Assembly: GCF_017876595.1 (NCBI RefSeq)
Contig: NZ_JAGIOG010000001.1
Span: 1,860,001 to 1,924,000, forward strand
DNA: 64,000 nucleotides
DNA from: Aeromicrobium fastidiosum
GTDB lineage: Bacteria; Actinomycetota; Actinomycetes; Propionibacteriales; Nocardioidaceae
Direction of reading: 5' to 3'
The stretch's first letter is position 1, and each line of letters begins with the position of its first letter. Below, in pieces: positions 1 through 9,990 of this stretch. Under the pieces are notes generated by a model, which had not been told where the DNA came from, ran no database searches, and worked only from the letters and a program-made list of their open reading frames with translations. The position numbers were made by a program, and so were the translations under genes.

Positions 1-255
1 GATCTGCGTGCCCACATCGTCGGCACCCCAGGCGTCAAGGAGGTCCACGACCTGCACGTCTGGACCATCACGTCCGGCATGCCGATCATGAGCGCGCACG
101 TCGTGGTCGATGACGATGTCACCGGCATGGACGAGGCGCACGCCGTGCTCGACCGGCTGCGTGGATGCCTCGCCGAGCACTTCGACGTCGAGCACTCGAC
201 CTTCCAGATCGAGCCGGCAGGGCATCTCGACTCCGAGCACCACGTCCACCACTGA
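1..255 (+). CDS. cation diffusion facilitator family transporter, C-terminal end (partial)
   Basis: Only the last 84 codons are inside the window; the frame is open from base 1 and stops at 253-255. The residues include VKEVHDLHVWTITSGMPIMS, typical of the cytoplasmic C-terminal domain of CzcD/ZitB-type cation diffusion facilitators, which export Zn2+ or related ions in exchange for protons. The protein ends in a His-rich tail (HLDSEHHVHH) that could bind metal. The six-helix membrane part lies upstream of the window. Family assignment rests on this short domain only, and the metal cannot be told. Confidence 0.72.
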   Translation, partial: DLRAHIVGTPGVKEVHDLHVWTITSGMPIMSAHVVVDDDVTGMDEAHAVLDRLRGCLAEHFDVEHSTFQIEPAGHLDSEHHVHH

Positions 256-280
256 GGCGCAGGCGTCCCCGCACATGGCG

Positions 281-310
281 ACGGCCCGCCGCCTGGTGGC
301 GACGGGCCGT
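281..310. terminator. bidirectional hairpin terminator between convergent genes
   Basis: A 13-bp stem (281-293 with 298-310, one C-A mismatch) closes a TGGT loop. It lies between the transporter end at 255 and the end of the minus-strand lipoprotein gene at 334, so it can serve both. There is no U-tract, as is common in GC-rich actinobacteria. Confidence 0.7.
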
Positions 311-333
311 GCGTGCAGCAGGTGAGTGAGTGC

Positions 334-954
334 TCAGGACGTCGGCAGGTCCACCGAGAAGATCTTCTCGGGGATCTCCTTGTCCTGGCCGATGATCTTG
401 GCGGCACCGCGCTTGTACTGGAACTGATAGGCGTCGGCGCGGGTGTTGATCTGGAAGGCGACCCAGCCGGTCGTCTGCTCGCCGGCGCTGGCCTCCTCCC
501 ACGGGGTGAAGCCGGCTGCCGACATGTCGTCGTCGATGATGCCGGTCGTCGTGCCGCCGAGCTCTCCGCCGGAGTAGAGAGTGAACCCGCCCTGGATGCC
601 ACCGCTGTACTTGTCACCCGCGGTGGTGTCGAGCTGGACGAGCACCCACTCGCCGCCGCCCTCGGGAATGTTGGTCTTGGAGGGCGCCTGGAAGTCGCGC
701 ACCAGCTTGGTGATCTTGATGGTGTTGCCAAACTCCTCGTCCGTGATGGTCTGGTCGACCGCGATCTCGGTCTGTGCGGCCGCCGGCGACTCGGTCGTCT
801 CCTCCGGTGTCGGGGACGACGTGGAGGCCGTGGTGTCAGGAGCAGTGGCACCGGAGTCGCCGTCGCTGCTGTCGGAGCCGCCGCAGGCGGACAGGCTGAG
901 CAGCAGTGCTGCTGCGGCAGAGGCGGCCGGGACACGCAAGGATGAGAGACGCAT
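334..954 (-). CDS. putative lipoprotein, DUF4352-like
   Basis: A 206-residue secreted lipoprotein. The N-terminus has a basic start, a hydrophobic run and the lipobox LSAC (cysteine at about residue 24), followed by a Ser/Thr/Asp-rich linker to about residue 60. The rest is a beta-rich domain with the pattern of DUF4352, an extracellular Ig-like fold: an early IKITK strand and a central GEWVLVQLDTT strand. The start is supported by AAGGA seven bases upstream. It faces the transporter gene tail to tail and reads away from the ribosomal protein promoter. Ligand and role are unknown. Confidence 0.7.
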   Translation of the reverse strand: MRLSSLRVPAASAAAALLLSLSACGGSDSSDGDSGATAPDTTASTSSPTPEETTESPAAAQTEIAVDQTITDEEFGNTIKITKLVRDFQAPSKTNIPEGGGEWVLVQLDTTAGDKYSGGIQGGFTLYSGGELGGTTTGIIDDDMSAAGFTPWEEASAGEQTTGWVAFQINTRADAYQFQYKRGAAKIIGQDKEIPEKIFSVDLPTS

Positions 955-1086
955 GGAGATCCTTCGTTCGCAGGGCGCACAGGGTCCTTTCCCCGTGCAG
1001 GACGTTGACAGACTCTCACCTCGGAGCCCAGCGGGCTCTGCAGGGGGCGGACGCGAGCGCGTCGCTCGTCCATGGTGAGAGCCGAT

Positions 1087-1117
1087 TTGTGTTTACCGCA
1101 GGCCGTCTGTCAGAATA
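1087..1117 (+). promoter_or_regulatory. candidate promoter of the S10 ribosomal protein operon
   Basis: TTGTGT (1087-1092), an 18-base spacer and CAGAAT (1111-1116) form a plausible housekeeping-sigma promoter. It is the best match in the 437-base gap before rpsJ and points into the S10 operon. Confidence 0.5.
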
Positions 1118-1391
1118 GTTCGGTTGCTCCGGCTCGATCGCTGGGGTGCTGTGCGTCCGGCCTCTCACGCCGATCACGATGCTGGCACCGAACCTGAGAT
1201 CGAGCTTGTCCCGCCCCCTTTCCACGACGGGGAGGTGCGGGTCCAACCACCTAACTCGACACGTGTGTGACGCATGCCTTTTCTACGGCCGCGACACGCC
1301 CGACCTCGGGGGTCGGCGGTGGGGAGGAGCCTTTCTCCCTCGATCCGGGGCGAGACTGCGAAGCGAACGAACGTAAAGGACAAGCGAGAGC
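1118..1391 (+). promoter_or_regulatory. long 5' leader of the S10 operon
   Basis: About 270 bases separate the candidate promoter from rpsJ and hold no convincing gene. A hairpin CCGACC-TCGGG-GGTCGG lies at 1300-1316, followed by the purine-rich run GGGGAGGAG. A structured leader is where feedback by a ribosomal protein (L4 in enterobacteria) would act, but no known leader family is recognised here. Confidence 0.4.
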
Positions 1392-1700
1392 ATGGCGGGA
1401 CAAAAAATCCGTATCCGGCTCAAGGCCTACGACCACGAGGTCATTGACTCGTCGGCGCGCAAGATCGTCGACACGGTGACGCGCACGGGTGCCAAGGTCG
1501 CAGGACCGGTGCCGTTGCCCACCGAGAAGAACGTGTTCTGTGTGATCCGTTCGCCGCACAAGTACAAGGACAGCCGCGAGCACTTCGAGATGCGCACGCA
1601 CAAGCGCCTCATCGACATCATTGACCCGACGCCGAAGACGGTCGACTCGCTCATGCGACTCGACCTGCCTGCCGGCGTCGACATCGAGATCAAGCTCTGA
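1392..1700 (+). CDS. rpsJ: 30S ribosomal protein S10
   Basis: 102 residues, full length. It starts [19 protein letters not shown] and contains the family's [20 protein letters not shown] segment. S10 sits in the 30S head and also takes part in NusB/NusG-dependent antitermination. It is the first gene of the S10 operon, with rplC following after 16 bases. The start is preceded by an AAAGGA ribosome binding site. Confidence 0.97.
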   Translation: MAGQKIRIRLKAYDHEVIDSSARKIVDTVTRTGAKVAGPVPLPTEKNVFCVIRSPHKYKDSREHFEMRTHKRLIDIIDPTPKTVDSLMRLDLPAGVDIEIKL

Positions 1701-1716
1701 GGGGAGCCAGCGACCA

Positions 1717-2373
1717 ATGAGCGACACCAGCACTGCAACCACGCGCGGCCTCCTCGGCCGCAAGCTCGGCATGACCCAGGTCTGGGATGCCGACAACAAG
1801 TTGATCCCCGTCACGGTCCTTGCTGCCGACACCAACGTCGTCACGCAGATCCGTACGCGTGAGACCGACGGCTACTCCGCCGTCCAGCTCGGCTTCGGCG
1901 AGATCGACGGCCGCAAGGTCAACAAGCCCGTCACGGGTCACTTCGACAAGGCCGGCGTCACGCCGCGTCGTCACGTCGTCGAGATCCGCACCGAGGCCAT
2001 CGCCGACTACACGCTCGGCCAGGAGGTCTCCCCGGAGATCTTCGCCGCCGGAGACGTCGTCGACGTGACCGCCACCAGCAAGGGCAAGGGCTTCGCCGGC
2101 GTCATGAAGCGTCACGGCTTCCACGGCGTCGGTGCCTCCCACGGCGCCCACCGCAACCACCGCAAGCCCGGCTCGATCGGTGGCTGCGCCACCCCGGGTC
2201 GTGTCTTCAAGGGCATGCGCATGGCCGGCCAGATGGGCTCGGAGCAGGTCACCACCCAGAACCTCAAGGTCCACGCGGTCGACATCGACAAGGGCGTCAT
2301 CCTGATCAAGGGCGCGGTTCCCGGCCCCAAGGGTGCTCTCGTCGTCATCCGCTCTGCAGTGAAGGGAGCCTGA
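1717..2373 (+). CDS. rplC: 50S ribosomal protein L3
   Basis: 218 residues. The chosen ATG ([20 protein letters not shown]) follows GAGGGGAG closely. The conserved loop that reaches the peptidyl transferase centre is visible as [20 protein letters not shown], and [13 protein letters not shown] precedes it. L3 is one of the first proteins to bind 23S rRNA during 50S assembly. It lies four bases before rplD. Confidence 0.97.
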   Translation: MSDTSTATTRGLLGRKLGMTQVWDADNKLIPVTVLAADTNVVTQIRTRETDGYSAVQLGFGEIDGRKVNKPVTGHFDKAGVTPRRHVVEIRTEAIADYTLGQEVSPEIFAAGDVVDVTATSKGKGFAGVMKRHGFHGVGASHGAHRNHRKPGSIGGCATPGRVFKGMRMAGQMGSEQVTTQNLKVHAVDIDKGVILIKGAVPGPKGALVVIRSAVKGA

Positions 2374-2377
2374 CACC

Positions 2378-3367
2378 ATGGTCAACACCATCGATGCTCA
2401 GCTGCCCGTCGACATCTTCGACGTCCAGACCAACATCCCGCTGATCCACCAGGTCGTCGTCGCGCAGCTCGCGGCGGCTCGCCAGGGCACGCACAGCACC
2501 AAGTCGCGTGGCGAGGTCTCCGGCGGTGGCAAGAAGCCGTACCGCCAGAAGGGCACCGGTCGCGCCCGTCAGGGCTCGATCCGCGCACCCCAGTACAACG
2601 GTGGTGGCATCGTGCACGGCCCCAAGCCGCGCGACTACTCGCAGCGCACCAACAAGAAGATGAAGGCCGCCGCCCTGCGCGGTGCTCTCTCGGACCGCGC
2701 TCGCACGGGTCGTCTGCACGTCGTCGACAGCATCGTGGGCGGCGACAAGCCGTCGACGAAGGCTGCTCTCGCGACGCTGCTCGAGCTCACCCCACGCCCC
2801 CGCGTGCTGATCGTCGTCGATCGTGACGACACCATCACGGCGCTCAGCCTCCGCAACCACGACAGCGCGAACATCCTGACGTTCGACCAGCTCAACACGT
2901 ACGACGTGCTGAAGGCCGACGACCTGGTGTTCACGCAGGCCGCGTTCGACGCCTTCGTGGCGGCGCGCTCGACCGAGGGTGCCGAGACGGTCTCGCTGAA
3001 GGCGCACGCCACGGACGTGTCGAAGAACGACAAGCCCGCCGGTGCCCCCAAGAAGGCCGCCAAGAAGGCTCCTGCCAAGAAGGCCGCTGCAGCCAAGGCC
3101 GTCGAGACCCCGTCAGCCAAGGCCGACGAGGCGCCCGCCGCCAAGGCCGACAAGCCTGCCGGCACGGCCACCCAGCCCTACGGTCCCGGCTCGAAGGCGC
3201 CCCTCAAGAGCGGCAACGCTCCCAAGGGACACGAGATCAAGGGCAACGAGGACTCGATGAAGTACCACGAGCCCGACGGCCAGTGGTACGAGTCGACCGT
3301 CGCCGAGGTCTGGTTCGACTCCGCCGAGACGGCCGAGGCCGCCGGCTTCACGAAGGCAGGTGCCTGA
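2378..3367 (+). CDS. rplD: 50S ribosomal protein L4 with C-terminal fused add-on domain
   Basis: 329 residues against about 205-225 for ordinary L4. Residues 1 to about 210 are a full L4, including the tunnel loop ([20 protein letters not shown]). A Lys/Ala-rich linker ([16 protein letters not shown]) runs to about 265. The last 55 or so residues form a separate small domain with [20 protein letters not shown] and [16 protein letters not shown], resembling the actinobacterial 'sunset' domain. The frame is open throughout and overlaps rplW by one base, so the extension is genuine. L4 lines the exit tunnel; the role of the tail is unknown. Confidence 0.95.
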   Translation: MVNTIDAQLPVDIFDVQTNIPLIHQVVVAQLAAARQGTHSTKSRGEVSGGGKKPYRQKGTGRARQGSIRAPQYNGGGIVHGPKPRDYSQRTNKKMKAAALRGALSDRARTGRLHVVDSIVGGDKPSTKAALATLLELTPRPRVLIVVDRDDTITALSLRNHDSANILTFDQLNTYDVLKADDLVFTQAAFDAFVAARSTEGAETVSLKAHATDVSKNDKPAGAPKKAAKKAPAKKAAAAKAVETPSAKADEAPAAKADKPAGTATQPYGPGSKAPLKSGNAPKGHEIKGNEDSMKYHEPDGQWYESTVAEVWFDSAETAEAAGFTKAGA

Positions 3368-3672
3368 TGAGCACGATCTACAAGGACCACCGCGACGTCC
3401 TGATCGCCCCGGTGGTCAGCGAGAAGAGCTACGGCCTCCTCGACGACAACAAGTACACGTTCGTGGTGCACCCCGACGCCAACAAGACGGAGATCAAGAT
3501 CGCCGTCGAGAAGATCTTCGGCGTCAAGGTCACCGCGGTCAACACGCTCAACCGCAAGGGCAAGACCCGTCGCACCAAGTCGGGTCTTGGCAAGCGCAAG
3601 GACACGAAGCGAGCAATCGTGAGTGTCGCTGCCGGTCAGAGCATCGACATCTTCTCGACGCCGAGCGCCTGA
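3367..3672 (+). CDS. rplW: 50S ribosomal protein L23
   Basis: 101 residues ([20 protein letters not shown]), full length. The ATG shares its A with the rplD stop codon, so translation is probably coupled. L23 lies at the tunnel exit and is the docking site for trigger factor and the signal recognition particle. The rRNA-binding loop [20 protein letters not shown] is intact. Confidence 0.96.
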   Translation: MSTIYKDHRDVLIAPVVSEKSYGLLDDNKYTFVVHPDANKTEIKIAVEKIFGVKVTAVNTLNRKGKTRRTKSGLGKRKDTKRAIVSVAAGQSIDIFSTPSA

Positions 3673-3685
3673 GGACTGAGGACAC

Positions 3686-4513
3686 ATGGCCATTCGCAAG
3701 TACAAGCCGACCACGCCGGGCCGACGAGGCTCCAGCGTCGCCGACTTCGCCGAGATCACCCGCACCACGCCGGAGAAGTCCCTGGTGGAGCCGCTGCCCA
3801 AGAAGGGCGGCCGCAACAACCAGGGCCGGATCACGACGCGGCACCAGGGTGGCGGACACAAGCGCGCCTACCGCATCATCGACTTCCGTCGCTACGACAA
3901 GGACGGCGTCCCCGCGAAGGTCGCTCACATCGAGTACGACCCCAACCGCACGGCACGCATCGCGCTGCTGCACTACGCGGACGGCGAGAAGCGCTACATC
4001 ATCGCGCCCGAGGGTCTCAAGCAGGGCATGACCGTCGAGGCCGGCGTCGGCTCCGACATCAAGGTCGGCAACAACCTGCCGCTGCGCAACATCCCCGTCG
4101 GAACGCTGCTGCACAACATCGAGCTGCGCCCCGGTGGCGGAGCCAAGATGGGCCGTTCGGCCGGTGTGCGCGTCCAGCTCGTCGCCAAGGAAGGCGCCAA
4201 GGCGCAGCTGCGTCTGCCTTCCGGCGAGATGCGCTACGTCGACGTCCGCTGCCGCGCCACGATCGGCGAGGTCGGCAACGCCGAGCAGTCCAACATCAAC
4301 TGGGGCAAGGCCGGCCGCAACCGCTGGAAGGGCAAGCGCCCGACCGTCCGTGGTGTCGCCATGAACCCGGTCGACCACCCGCACGGTGGTGGTGAGGGCA
4401 AGACGTCCGGTGGACGTCACCCCGTCTCGCCGTGGGGCAAGCCGGAGGGCCGTACGCGCAAGCGCAAGGCCAGCGACTCCCAGATCGTCCGCCGCCGCAA
4501 GTCCGGCCGCTAA
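3686..4513 (+). CDS. rplB: 50S ribosomal protein L2
   Basis: 275 residues, full length. It begins [20 protein letters not shown] and keeps the C-terminal motif [20 protein letters not shown], which contains the histidine needed near the peptidyl transferase centre. L2 is required for subunit association. It follows rplW by 13 bases and precedes rpsS by 17. Confidence 0.97.
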   Translation: MAIRKYKPTTPGRRGSSVADFAEITRTTPEKSLVEPLPKKGGRNNQGRITTRHQGGGHKRAYRIIDFRRYDKDGVPAKVAHIEYDPNRTARIALLHYADGEKRYIIAPEGLKQGMTVEAGVGSDIKVGNNLPLRNIPVGTLLHNIELRPGGGAKMGRSAGVRVQLVAKEGAKAQLRLPSGEMRYVDVRCRATIGEVGNAEQSNINWGKAGRNRWKGKRPTVRGVAMNPVDHPHGGGEGKTSGGRHPVSPWGKPEGRTRKRKASDSQIVRRRKSGR

Positions 4514-4530
4514 AGAGGATTGGTTCACTA

Positions 4531-4812
4531 ATGCCACGCAGTTTGAAGAAGGGCCCGTTCGTTGACGGGCACCTCGAGAAGAAGGTCGACGCGCAGAACG
4601 CGGCCGACACGCACACCGTGATCAAGACCTGGTCGCGTCGCTCGATGATCCTGCCGTCCTTCATCGGACACACGATCGCCGTGCACGACGGCCGCAAGCA
4701 CGTGCCCGTGTTCATCACGGACTCGATGGTGGGTCACAAGCTGGGCGAGTTCGCCCCGACCCGCACGTTCCGTGGTCACGAGAAGGACGACCGGAAGGCG
4801 AAGAGGCGATGA
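4531..4812 (+). CDS. rpsS: 30S ribosomal protein S19
   Basis: 93 residues, starting at the ATG of [20 protein letters not shown]; an in-frame start further upstream would extend into rplB. S19 pairs with S13 in the 30S head and contacts the A-site tRNA. The stop overlaps the rplV start by four bases (ATGA). Confidence 0.96.
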   Translation: MPRSLKKGPFVDGHLEKKVDAQNAADTHTVIKTWSRRSMILPSFIGHTIAVHDGRKHVPVFITDSMVGHKLGEFAPTRTFRGHEKDDRKAKRR

Positions 4813-5267
4813 GTGCAGCTACCCGTGAGAGCGTCAGCGCTCGCCGCGAGCGTCTGCTGGGCGACGAGCCCGGTGCCTTCGCCGTGTCGCGCTTCGTGCG
4901 CGTCACCGCGCAGAAGTCGCGCCGCATCGGCGACCTGATCCGTGGCGAGTCCGTCGAGAACGCGCTCAACATCCTGCAGTTCGCGCCGCAGGCCGTCGCC
5001 GAGGTGTTCTACAAGCTCGTCGACAGCGCTGCTGCGAACGCCGAGAGCACCGAGGGTCTCGACCGCTCGACGCTGATCATCACGACGGTCCACGTCGACG
5101 AGGGTCCGACCATGAAGCGTTGGCGTCCGCGCGCCAAGGGTGCGGCCAACCGCATCCTCAAGCGCAGCAGCCACCTGACGGTCGTCGTCCAGCCGGCCGA
5201 CTTCGTGCAGGCCAAGGCCGAGGCGGCCAACATCAAGAACTCCAAGAAGAAGGGCGGGAACCGATAG
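4809..5267 (+). CDS. rplV: 50S ribosomal protein L22
   Basis: 152 residues, longer than the usual 110-115. About 30 extra residues precede the core, which begins near [16 protein letters not shown], and a short basic tail ends [10 protein letters not shown]. The tunnel hairpin around the conserved [15 protein letters not shown] is intact. This loop is a known site of macrolide resistance mutations; nothing unusual is visible in it. Coupled to rpsS by a 4-base overlap. Confidence 0.96.
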   Translation: MSAATRESVSARRERLLGDEPGAFAVSRFVRVTAQKSRRIGDLIRGESVENALNILQFAPQAVAEVFYKLVDSAAANAESTEGLDRSTLIITTVHVDEGPTMKRWRPRAKGAANRILKRSSHLTVVVQPADFVQAKAEAANIKNSKKKGGNR

Positions 5268-6103
5268 TGGGACAGAAGATCAACCCTCACGGGTTCCGAC
5301 TCGGCATCTCCACCGATCACAAGAGCCGTTGGTACGCCGACAAGCTCTACAAGAGCTACGTCGGTGAGGACGTCCAGATCCGCAGGATGCTCACCAAGGG
5401 CATGGACCGTGCCGGCATCAGCCGCGTCGAGATCGAGCGCACGCGTGACCGCGTTCGTGTCGACATCCACACGGCCCGCCCTGGCATCGTCATCGGCCGC
5501 CGTGGCGCCGAGGCCGACCGCATCCGCGGCGACCTCGAGAAGCTCACGGGCAAGCAGGTGCAGCTCAACATCCTCGAGGTCAAGAACCCCGAGATGGATG
5601 CGCAGCTGGTCGCCCAGGGCGTCGCCGAGCAGCTCTCGGGCCGCGTGCAGTTCCGTCGTGCCATGCGCAAGGCGATGCAGTCCACGATGCGCTCGGGTGC
5701 CAAGGGCATCCGGATCCAGTGCTCGGGTCGTCTCGGCGGCGCCGAGATGAGCCGCTCGGAGTTCTACCGCGAGGGCCGCGTGCCCCTGCACACGCTCCGT
5801 GCCGACGTCGACTACGGCTTCTACGAGGCCAAGACCACCTTCGGTCGCATCGGCGTCAAGGTCTGGATCTACAAGGGCGAGGTCGCCGGCACCCGTGCCG
5901 AGCGCGAGGCGGAGGCCGCCAAGCGCGCCGCCGCTCCCGGCAGCAACCGTCGTCCCGCCCGTGGCGGAGCTCCTACCGGTGGTGCCCGTCGTCCCGAGCG
6001 TCCCGCTCGCGATGACGCCGCCCCCGCGACGGACGCCGCCGCTGCACCCACCGAGGCACCCGCCGAGGCGGTCGCCGCTACTCCGGCAGGGGAGGCTTCC
6101 TGA
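5267..6103 (+). CDS. rpsC: 30S ribosomal protein S3 with C-terminal Ala/Pro/Arg extension
   Basis: 278 residues. The GTG start overlaps the rplV stop by one base and gives [14 protein letters not shown], the expected S3 N-terminus. The KH domain carries [17 protein letters not shown], and S3 lines the mRNA entry tunnel. After about residue 215 comes a low-complexity tail rich in Ala, Arg and Pro, ending in acidic and Ala-rich residues. Such tails are common in actinobacterial S3. Confidence 0.96.
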   Translation: MGQKINPHGFRLGISTDHKSRWYADKLYKSYVGEDVQIRRMLTKGMDRAGISRVEIERTRDRVRVDIHTARPGIVIGRRGAEADRIRGDLEKLTGKQVQLNILEVKNPEMDAQLVAQGVAEQLSGRVQFRRAMRKAMQSTMRSGAKGIRIQCSGRLGGAEMSRSEFYREGRVPLHTLRADVDYGFYEAKTTFGRIGVKVWIYKGEVAGTRAEREAEAAKRAAAPGSNRRPARGGAPTGGARRPERPARDDAAPATDAAAAPTEAPAEAVAATPAGEAS

Positions 6104-6522
6104 TGTTGATGCCCCGCAGGGTCAAGTACCGCAAGCAGCACCACCCCGCACGTCGCGGCGCCGCCAAGGGCGGCACCGAGCTGGCGTTCGGCGACTTCGG
6201 CATCCAGTGCATCACGCCCGCCTACGTGACCAACCGTCAGATCGAGTCCGCTCGTATCGCCATGACGCGTCACATGAAGCGTGGCGGCAAGGTCTGGATC
6301 AACATCTACCCCGACCGTCCGCTCACCAAGAAGCCTGCCGAGACCCGCATGGGTTCCGGTAAGGGTTCGCCCGAGTGGTGGGTCGCCAACGTCAAGCCCG
6401 GCCGCGTCATGTTCGAGCTGTCCGGCGTCGACGAGAAGACCGCCCGTGAGGCCACGCGCCTCGCGATCCACAAGCTGCCCATGAAGGCACGCTTCATCTC
6501 CCGAGAGACAGGTGAGCTGTGA
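6103..6522 (+). CDS. rplP: 50S ribosomal protein L16
   Basis: 139 residues. The first ATG overlaps the rpsC stop; a second in-frame ATG at 6109 ([12 protein letters not shown]) matches the usual L16 N-terminus, so either may be used. The 3' part holds [20 protein letters not shown], the family signature. L16 organises the A-site tRNA elbow region of the 50S. The stop overlaps the rpmC start by one base. Confidence 0.96.
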   Translation: MLMPRRVKYRKQHHPARRGAAKGGTELAFGDFGIQCITPAYVTNRQIESARIAMTRHMKRGGKVWINIYPDRPLTKKPAETRMGSGKGSPEWWVANVKPGRVMFELSGVDEKTAREATRLAIHKLPMKARFISRETGEL

Positions 6523-6746
6523 TGGCCGCAGTGACCACCGCCGCAGAACTGCGCGCCGTCAGCTCCGACGACCTGGCGCAGAAGCTGGCCGAGTCCAAGG
6601 AAGAGCTGTTCAACCTGCGTTTCCAGAACGCGACCGGACAGCTCGACAACACCGCCCGTCTGCGCGCAGTGCGCAAGGACATCGCCCGCATCTACACCGT
6701 CATGCGTGAGCGCGAGCTCGGCATCGTGGAAGAGGTTGAGGCATGA
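6522..6746 (+). CDS. rpmC: 50S ribosomal protein L29
   Basis: 74 residues. The ATG overlaps the rplP stop (TGATG) and gives [20 protein letters not shown]. It is almost wholly helical with the family core [20 protein letters not shown]29 sits beside L23 at the tunnel exit. The stop overlaps rpsQ by four bases. Confidence 0.95.
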   Translation: MAAVTTAAELRAVSSDDLAQKLAESKEELFNLRFQNATGQLDNTARLRAVRKDIARIYTVMRERELGIVEEVEA

Positions 6747-7024
6747 GTGACAAGAAGGCAGAAGTGACCAACGAGCGCACAGCACGCAAGACCCGCGAGG
6801 GTCTCGTCGTCAGCGACAAGATGGACAAGACCGTCGTGGTCAACGTCGAGGACCGCGTCAAGCACGCGCTCTACGGCAAGGTGCTGCGTCGCAACATCAA
6901 GCTGAAGGCTCACGACGAGTCCAACGCTGCCGGCATCGGCGACCGGGTCCTGATCATGGAGACCCGTCCGCTGTCGGCCACCAAGCGTTGGCGCATCGTC
7001 GAGATCCTCGAGAAGGCGAAGTAA
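6743..7024 (+). CDS. rpsQ: 30S ribosomal protein S17
   Basis: 93 residues: about ten extra N-terminal residues, then the OB-fold core [19 protein letters not shown]. The family segment [20 protein letters not shown] is present. S17 is an early 16S rRNA binder. Coupled to rpmC by a 4-base overlap; rplN starts three bases after its stop. Confidence 0.96.
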   Translation: MSDKKAEVTNERTARKTREGLVVSDKMDKTVVVNVEDRVKHALYGKVLRRNIKLKAHDESNAAGIGDRVLIMETRPLSATKRWRIVEILEKAK

Positions 7025-7027
7025 GCC

Positions 7028-7396
7028 ATGATCCAGCAGGAGTCCCGACTCAAGGTCGCCGACAACACCGGTGCTAAGGAAATCCTCTGCATCCGTGTCC
7101 TCGGTGGTTCAGGCCGTCGTTACGCGGGCATCGGCGACACGATCGTCGCCACCGTGAAGGACGCCATCCCCGGCGGAAACGTCAAGAAGGGTGATGTCGT
7201 CAAGGCTGTCGTCGTGCGCACCGTCAAGGAGCGCCGTCGTCCGGATGGCTCGTACATCAAGTTCGACGAGAACGCAGCCGTCATCCTCAAGGCGGACGGA
7301 GATCCGCGCGGAACGCGCATCTTCGGCCCCGTCGGCCGTGAGCTTCGCGACAAGAAGTTCATGCGCATCATCTCTCTCGCACCGGAGGTGCTCTGA
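7028..7396 (+). CDS. rplN: 50S ribosomal protein L14
   Basis: 122 residues, the standard length, with [20 protein letters not shown] at the start and [20 protein letters not shown] at the end. L14 forms intersubunit bridges and is the target of the silencing factor RsfS. One intergenic base separates it from rplX. Confidence 0.97.
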   Translation: MIQQESRLKVADNTGAKEILCIRVLGGSGRRYAGIGDTIVATVKDAIPGGNVKKGDVVKAVVVRTVKERRRPDGSYIKFDENAAVILKADGDPRGTRIFGPVGRELRDKKFMRIISLAPEVL

Positions 7397-7397
7397 C

Positions 7398-7760
7398 ATG
7401 GCCCGCAAAGGCACCGTCAGCATTCGCAAGGGTGACCAGGTCAAGGTCATCGCCGGCAAGGACAAGGGGGTGACCGGTTCGGTCATCGAGGTCCTCGCCG
7501 AGCACGACCGCGTCATCGTCGAAGGCGTCAACCGCGTCAAGCGCCACACCAAGCCTTCGCAGGCCGGTGGCGTGGGCTCGGGCGGCATCATCACCAGCGA
7601 GGCGCCCATCCACATCTCGAACGTCATGCTGCTCGCCGACAAGGAGCCGACGCGTGTCGGCTACCGGCGTGACGACGTCACGAAGACCCGTCCCGACGGG
7701 TCGACGTACGCCGCGCAGCGCAGCGTCCGCATCGCCAAGAAGACCGGAAAGGAGATCTGA
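7398..7760 (+). CDS. rplX: 50S ribosomal protein L24
   Basis: 120 residues beginning [20 protein letters not shown], with the KOW motif in [16 protein letters not shown]24 starts 50S assembly at the 5' end of 23S rRNA. The ATG follows the rplN stop by one base, with GGAGG inside the end of rplN. rplE begins two bases downstream. Confidence 0.96.
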   Translation: MARKGTVSIRKGDQVKVIAGKDKGVTGSVIEVLAEHDRVIVEGVNRVKRHTKPSQAGGVGSGGIITSEAPIHISNVMLLADKEPTRVGYRRDDVTKTRPDGSTYAAQRSVRIAKKTGKEI

Positions 7761-7762
7761 GC

Positions 7763-8326
7763 ATGTCTGAAGCAACCACCACTGCACCGCGCCTCAAGAC
7801 GCGGTACCGCGAGGAGATCCTCCCGGCCCTGCGCGACCAGTTCGAGTACTCGAACGTCATGCAGGTCCCCGGCCTGACCAAGATCGTCGTCAACATGGGT
7901 GTCGGCGAGGCCGCGCGCGACGGCAAGCTGATCGAGGGCGCGATCCGCGATCTCACCGCGATCACCGGCCAGAAGCCGCAGGTCACCAAGGCCCGCAAGT
8001 CGATCGCCCAGTTCAAGCTGCGTGAGGGCATGCCGATCGGCACGCACGTCACGCTGCGCGGCGACCGCATGTGGGAGTTCCTCGACCGTCTGCTGACGCT
8101 CGCGCTGCCCCGCATCCGCGACTTCCGTGGCCTGAGCCCCAAGCAGTTCGATGGTCGCGGCAACTACACCTTCGGTCTGACCGAGCAGGTCATGTTCCAC
8201 GAGATCGACCAGGACAAGATCGACCGCTCGCGCGGCATGGACATCACGGTCGTCACCACGGCGACCAACGACGACGAGGGGCGCGCGCTGCTCAAGCTGC
8301 TCGGCTTCCCCTACAAGGAGAACTGA
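7763..8326 (+). CDS. rplE: 50S ribosomal protein L5
   Basis: 187 residues, full length, with a few extra residues before [17 protein letters not shown]. The conserved [11 protein letters not shown] and [16 protein letters not shown] segments are present. L5 binds 5S rRNA in the central protuberance and touches the P-site tRNA. It starts two bases after rplX. Confidence 0.97.
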   Translation: MSEATTTAPRLKTRYREEILPALRDQFEYSNVMQVPGLTKIVVNMGVGEAARDGKLIEGAIRDLTAITGQKPQVTKARKSIAQFKLREGMPIGTHVTLRGDRMWEFLDRLLTLALPRIRDFRGLSPKQFDGRGNYTFGLTEQVMFHEIDQDKIDRSRGMDITVVTTATNDDEGRALLKLLGFPYKEN

Positions 8327-8327
8327 C

Positions 8328-8513
8328 ATGGCGAAGACTGGTCTCAAGGTCAAGGCCGCGCGCAAGCCCAAGTTCGCGGTCCGCGGCTACACCCGCTGCC
8401 AGCGGTGCGGCCGTCCGCGCTCGGTCTACAAGAAGTTCGGCCTCTGCCGCATCTGCCTTCGCGAGATGGCACACCGTGGCGAGCTGCCGGGCATCACCAA
8501 GAGCTCCTGGTAG
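8328..8513 (+). CDS. rpsN: 30S ribosomal protein S14, zinc-binding type Z
   Basis: 61 residues, the short zinc-ribbon form. Two CxxC pairs (CQRCG and CRIC) bind one zinc ion. Many actinobacteria keep a second, zinc-free S14 elsewhere for zinc starvation; none lies in this window. The family end [10 protein letters not shown] is intact. It starts one base after rplE and is followed by a 99-base gap. Confidence 0.97.
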   Translation: MAKTGLKVKAARKPKFAVRGYTRCQRCGRPRSVYKKFGLCRICLREMAHRGELPGITKSSW

Positions 8514-8612
8514 TCACTACCTTCATCCCCACCACGTCGTAGGTCCCTTCCTACTCAGCGCGTCAGCGCTCGAAGACGAAGACGAAACCGCGGCGAGAAC
8601 GGAACACCAGCA
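8514..8612 (+). promoter_or_regulatory. rpsN-rpsH gap with a small hairpin
   Basis: This is the longest break (99 bases) in an otherwise packed run from rplC to rplO. It contains no gene. A short hairpin AGCGC-GTCA-GCGCT lies at 8557-8570. In enterobacteria S8 represses the spc operon by binding its mRNA near L5, so an S8 site just ahead of rpsH would be reasonable, but no S8-site consensus is recognised. Confidence 0.3.
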
Positions 8613-9020
8613 ATGACAATGACCGATCCGATCGCGGACATGCTCACGCGTGTCCGCAACGGCAACCAGGCGTACCACGACAGCGTGGCGATGCCCTACT
8701 CCAAGCTGAAGGCCGGCGTCGCCGAGATCCTGAAGCAGGAGGGCTACATCACGTCGATCGACGTGGCCGAGCCCAAGGAGGGCGAGGTCGGCAAGACGCT
8801 GACCATCACCCTCAAGTACGGCCCGCACCGCGAGCGCTCGATCGCCGGCATCCGCCGCATCAGCAAGCCGGGCCTTCGCGTGTACGCGAAGTCGACCGGT
8901 CTCCCGAAGGTGCTCGGCGGCCTCGGCGTCGCGATCATCTCGACCAGCCAGGGTCTGCTCACCGACCGCCAGGCCAACCAGAAGGGCGTAGGCGGAGAAG
9001 TCCTCGCCTACGTCTGGTGA
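8613..9020 (+). CDS. rpsH: 30S ribosomal protein S8
   Basis: 135 residues starting [21 protein letters not shown] second ATG two codons later (8619) is equally possible. The C-terminal signature [20 protein letters not shown] is intact. S8 binds the central domain of 16S rRNA and is the regulator of the spc operon in enterobacteria. rplF follows after 12 bases. Confidence 0.96.
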   Translation: MTMTDPIADMLTRVRNGNQAYHDSVAMPYSKLKAGVAEILKQEGYITSIDVAEPKEGEVGKTLTITLKYGPHRERSIAGIRRISKPGLRVYAKSTGLPKVLGGLGVAIISTSQGLLTDRQANQKGVGGEVLAYVW

Positions 9021-9032
9021 GAGGGGTCTGAC

Positions 9033-9575
9033 ATGTCACGCATCGGCAAGATTCCCGTCACCATCCCGTCCGGCGTCGAGGTCACCATCGAGGGCCAGGA
9101 CGTTCGCGTCAAGGGCCCCAAGGGCGAGCTCACGCACACCGTCGCAGAGCCCATCACGGTCGCCAAGGCCGAGGACGGCGCACTGTCCGTCGAGCGGCCC
9201 AACGACGAGCGCAAGAGCAAGGCGCTCCACGGCCTGTCGCGCACGCTGATCAGCAACATGATCATCGGCGTCAGCCAGGGCTACGAGAAGAAGCTCGAGA
9301 TCGTCGGCGTCGGTTACCGCGTCGCGCTCAAGGGCCCCACCGAGCTCGAGTTCGCACTCGGCTTCAGCCACCCCGTCGTCGTCAAGGCTCCGGAGGGCAT
9401 CACCTTCGCCGTCGAGAAGCCCACCGCGTTCTCGGTGATCGGCATCGACAAGCAGGCCGTCGGCGAGGTCGCTGCCAACATCCGCAAGATCCGCAAGCCC
9501 GAGCCCTACAAGGGCAAGGGCGTCCGTTACGCCGGCGAGCACGTGCGTCGCAAGGTCGGAAAGGCTGGTAAGTAG
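9033..9575 (+). CDS. rplF: 50S ribosomal protein L6
   Basis: 180 residues, the usual size, with the N-terminal [20 protein letters not shown] and the C-terminal signature [20 protein letters not shown]6 lies at the base of the L7/L12 stalk, near the factor-binding site. Three bases separate it from rplR. Confidence 0.97.
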   Translation: MSRIGKIPVTIPSGVEVTIEGQDVRVKGPKGELTHTVAEPITVAKAEDGALSVERPNDERKSKALHGLSRTLISNMIIGVSQGYEKKLEIVGVGYRVALKGPTELEFALGFSHPVVVKAPEGITFAVEKPTAFSVIGIDKQAVGEVAANIRKIRKPEPYKGKGVRYAGEHVRRKVGKAGK

Positions 9576-9578
9576 TCC

Positions 9579-9962
9579 ATGGCTATCTCGATCAGGCACA
9601 CCAAGAGCACCAAGGGTCGTACCGCGTCGCGTCTGCGCCGCCAGATCCGTGGTCGCAAGAAGATCCAGGGCTCTGCTGAGCGCCCGCGTCTCGTCGTGAC
9701 GCGTTCCAGCAAGCACATGGTCGCCCAGATCGTCGACGACCTCGAGGGACACACCCTCGCCTCGGCGTCGACGATGGAAGCGGACCTCCGTTCGTCCACC
9801 GACGACAAGACCGCCAAGGCCAAGAAGGTCGGCGCACTCGTCGCCGACCGTGCCAAGGCCGCAGGCGTCGACACGGTCGTGTTCGACCGCGCCGGCAACA
9901 AGTACGCGGGACGGGTCGCGGCTGTCGCCGACGGCGCTCGCGAGGGCGGACTGGAGTTCTGA
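9579..9962 (+). CDS. rplR: 50S ribosomal protein L18
   Basis: 127 residues beginning [20 protein letters not shown] and ending in the family motif [11 protein letters not shown]18 carries 5S rRNA into the large subunit with L5. The basic N-terminal tail that contacts 5S rRNA is intact. A 28-base gap with AGAGGAG leads to rpsE. Confidence 0.96.
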   Translation: MAISIRHTKSTKGRTASRLRRQIRGRKKIQGSAERPRLVVTRSSKHMVAQIVDDLEGHTLASASTMEADLRSSTDDKTAKAKKVGALVADRAKAAGVDTVVFDRAGNKYAGRVAAVADGAREGGLEF

Positions 9963-9990
9963 TGATGTCTATTAACCAGAGGAGTGCCGC

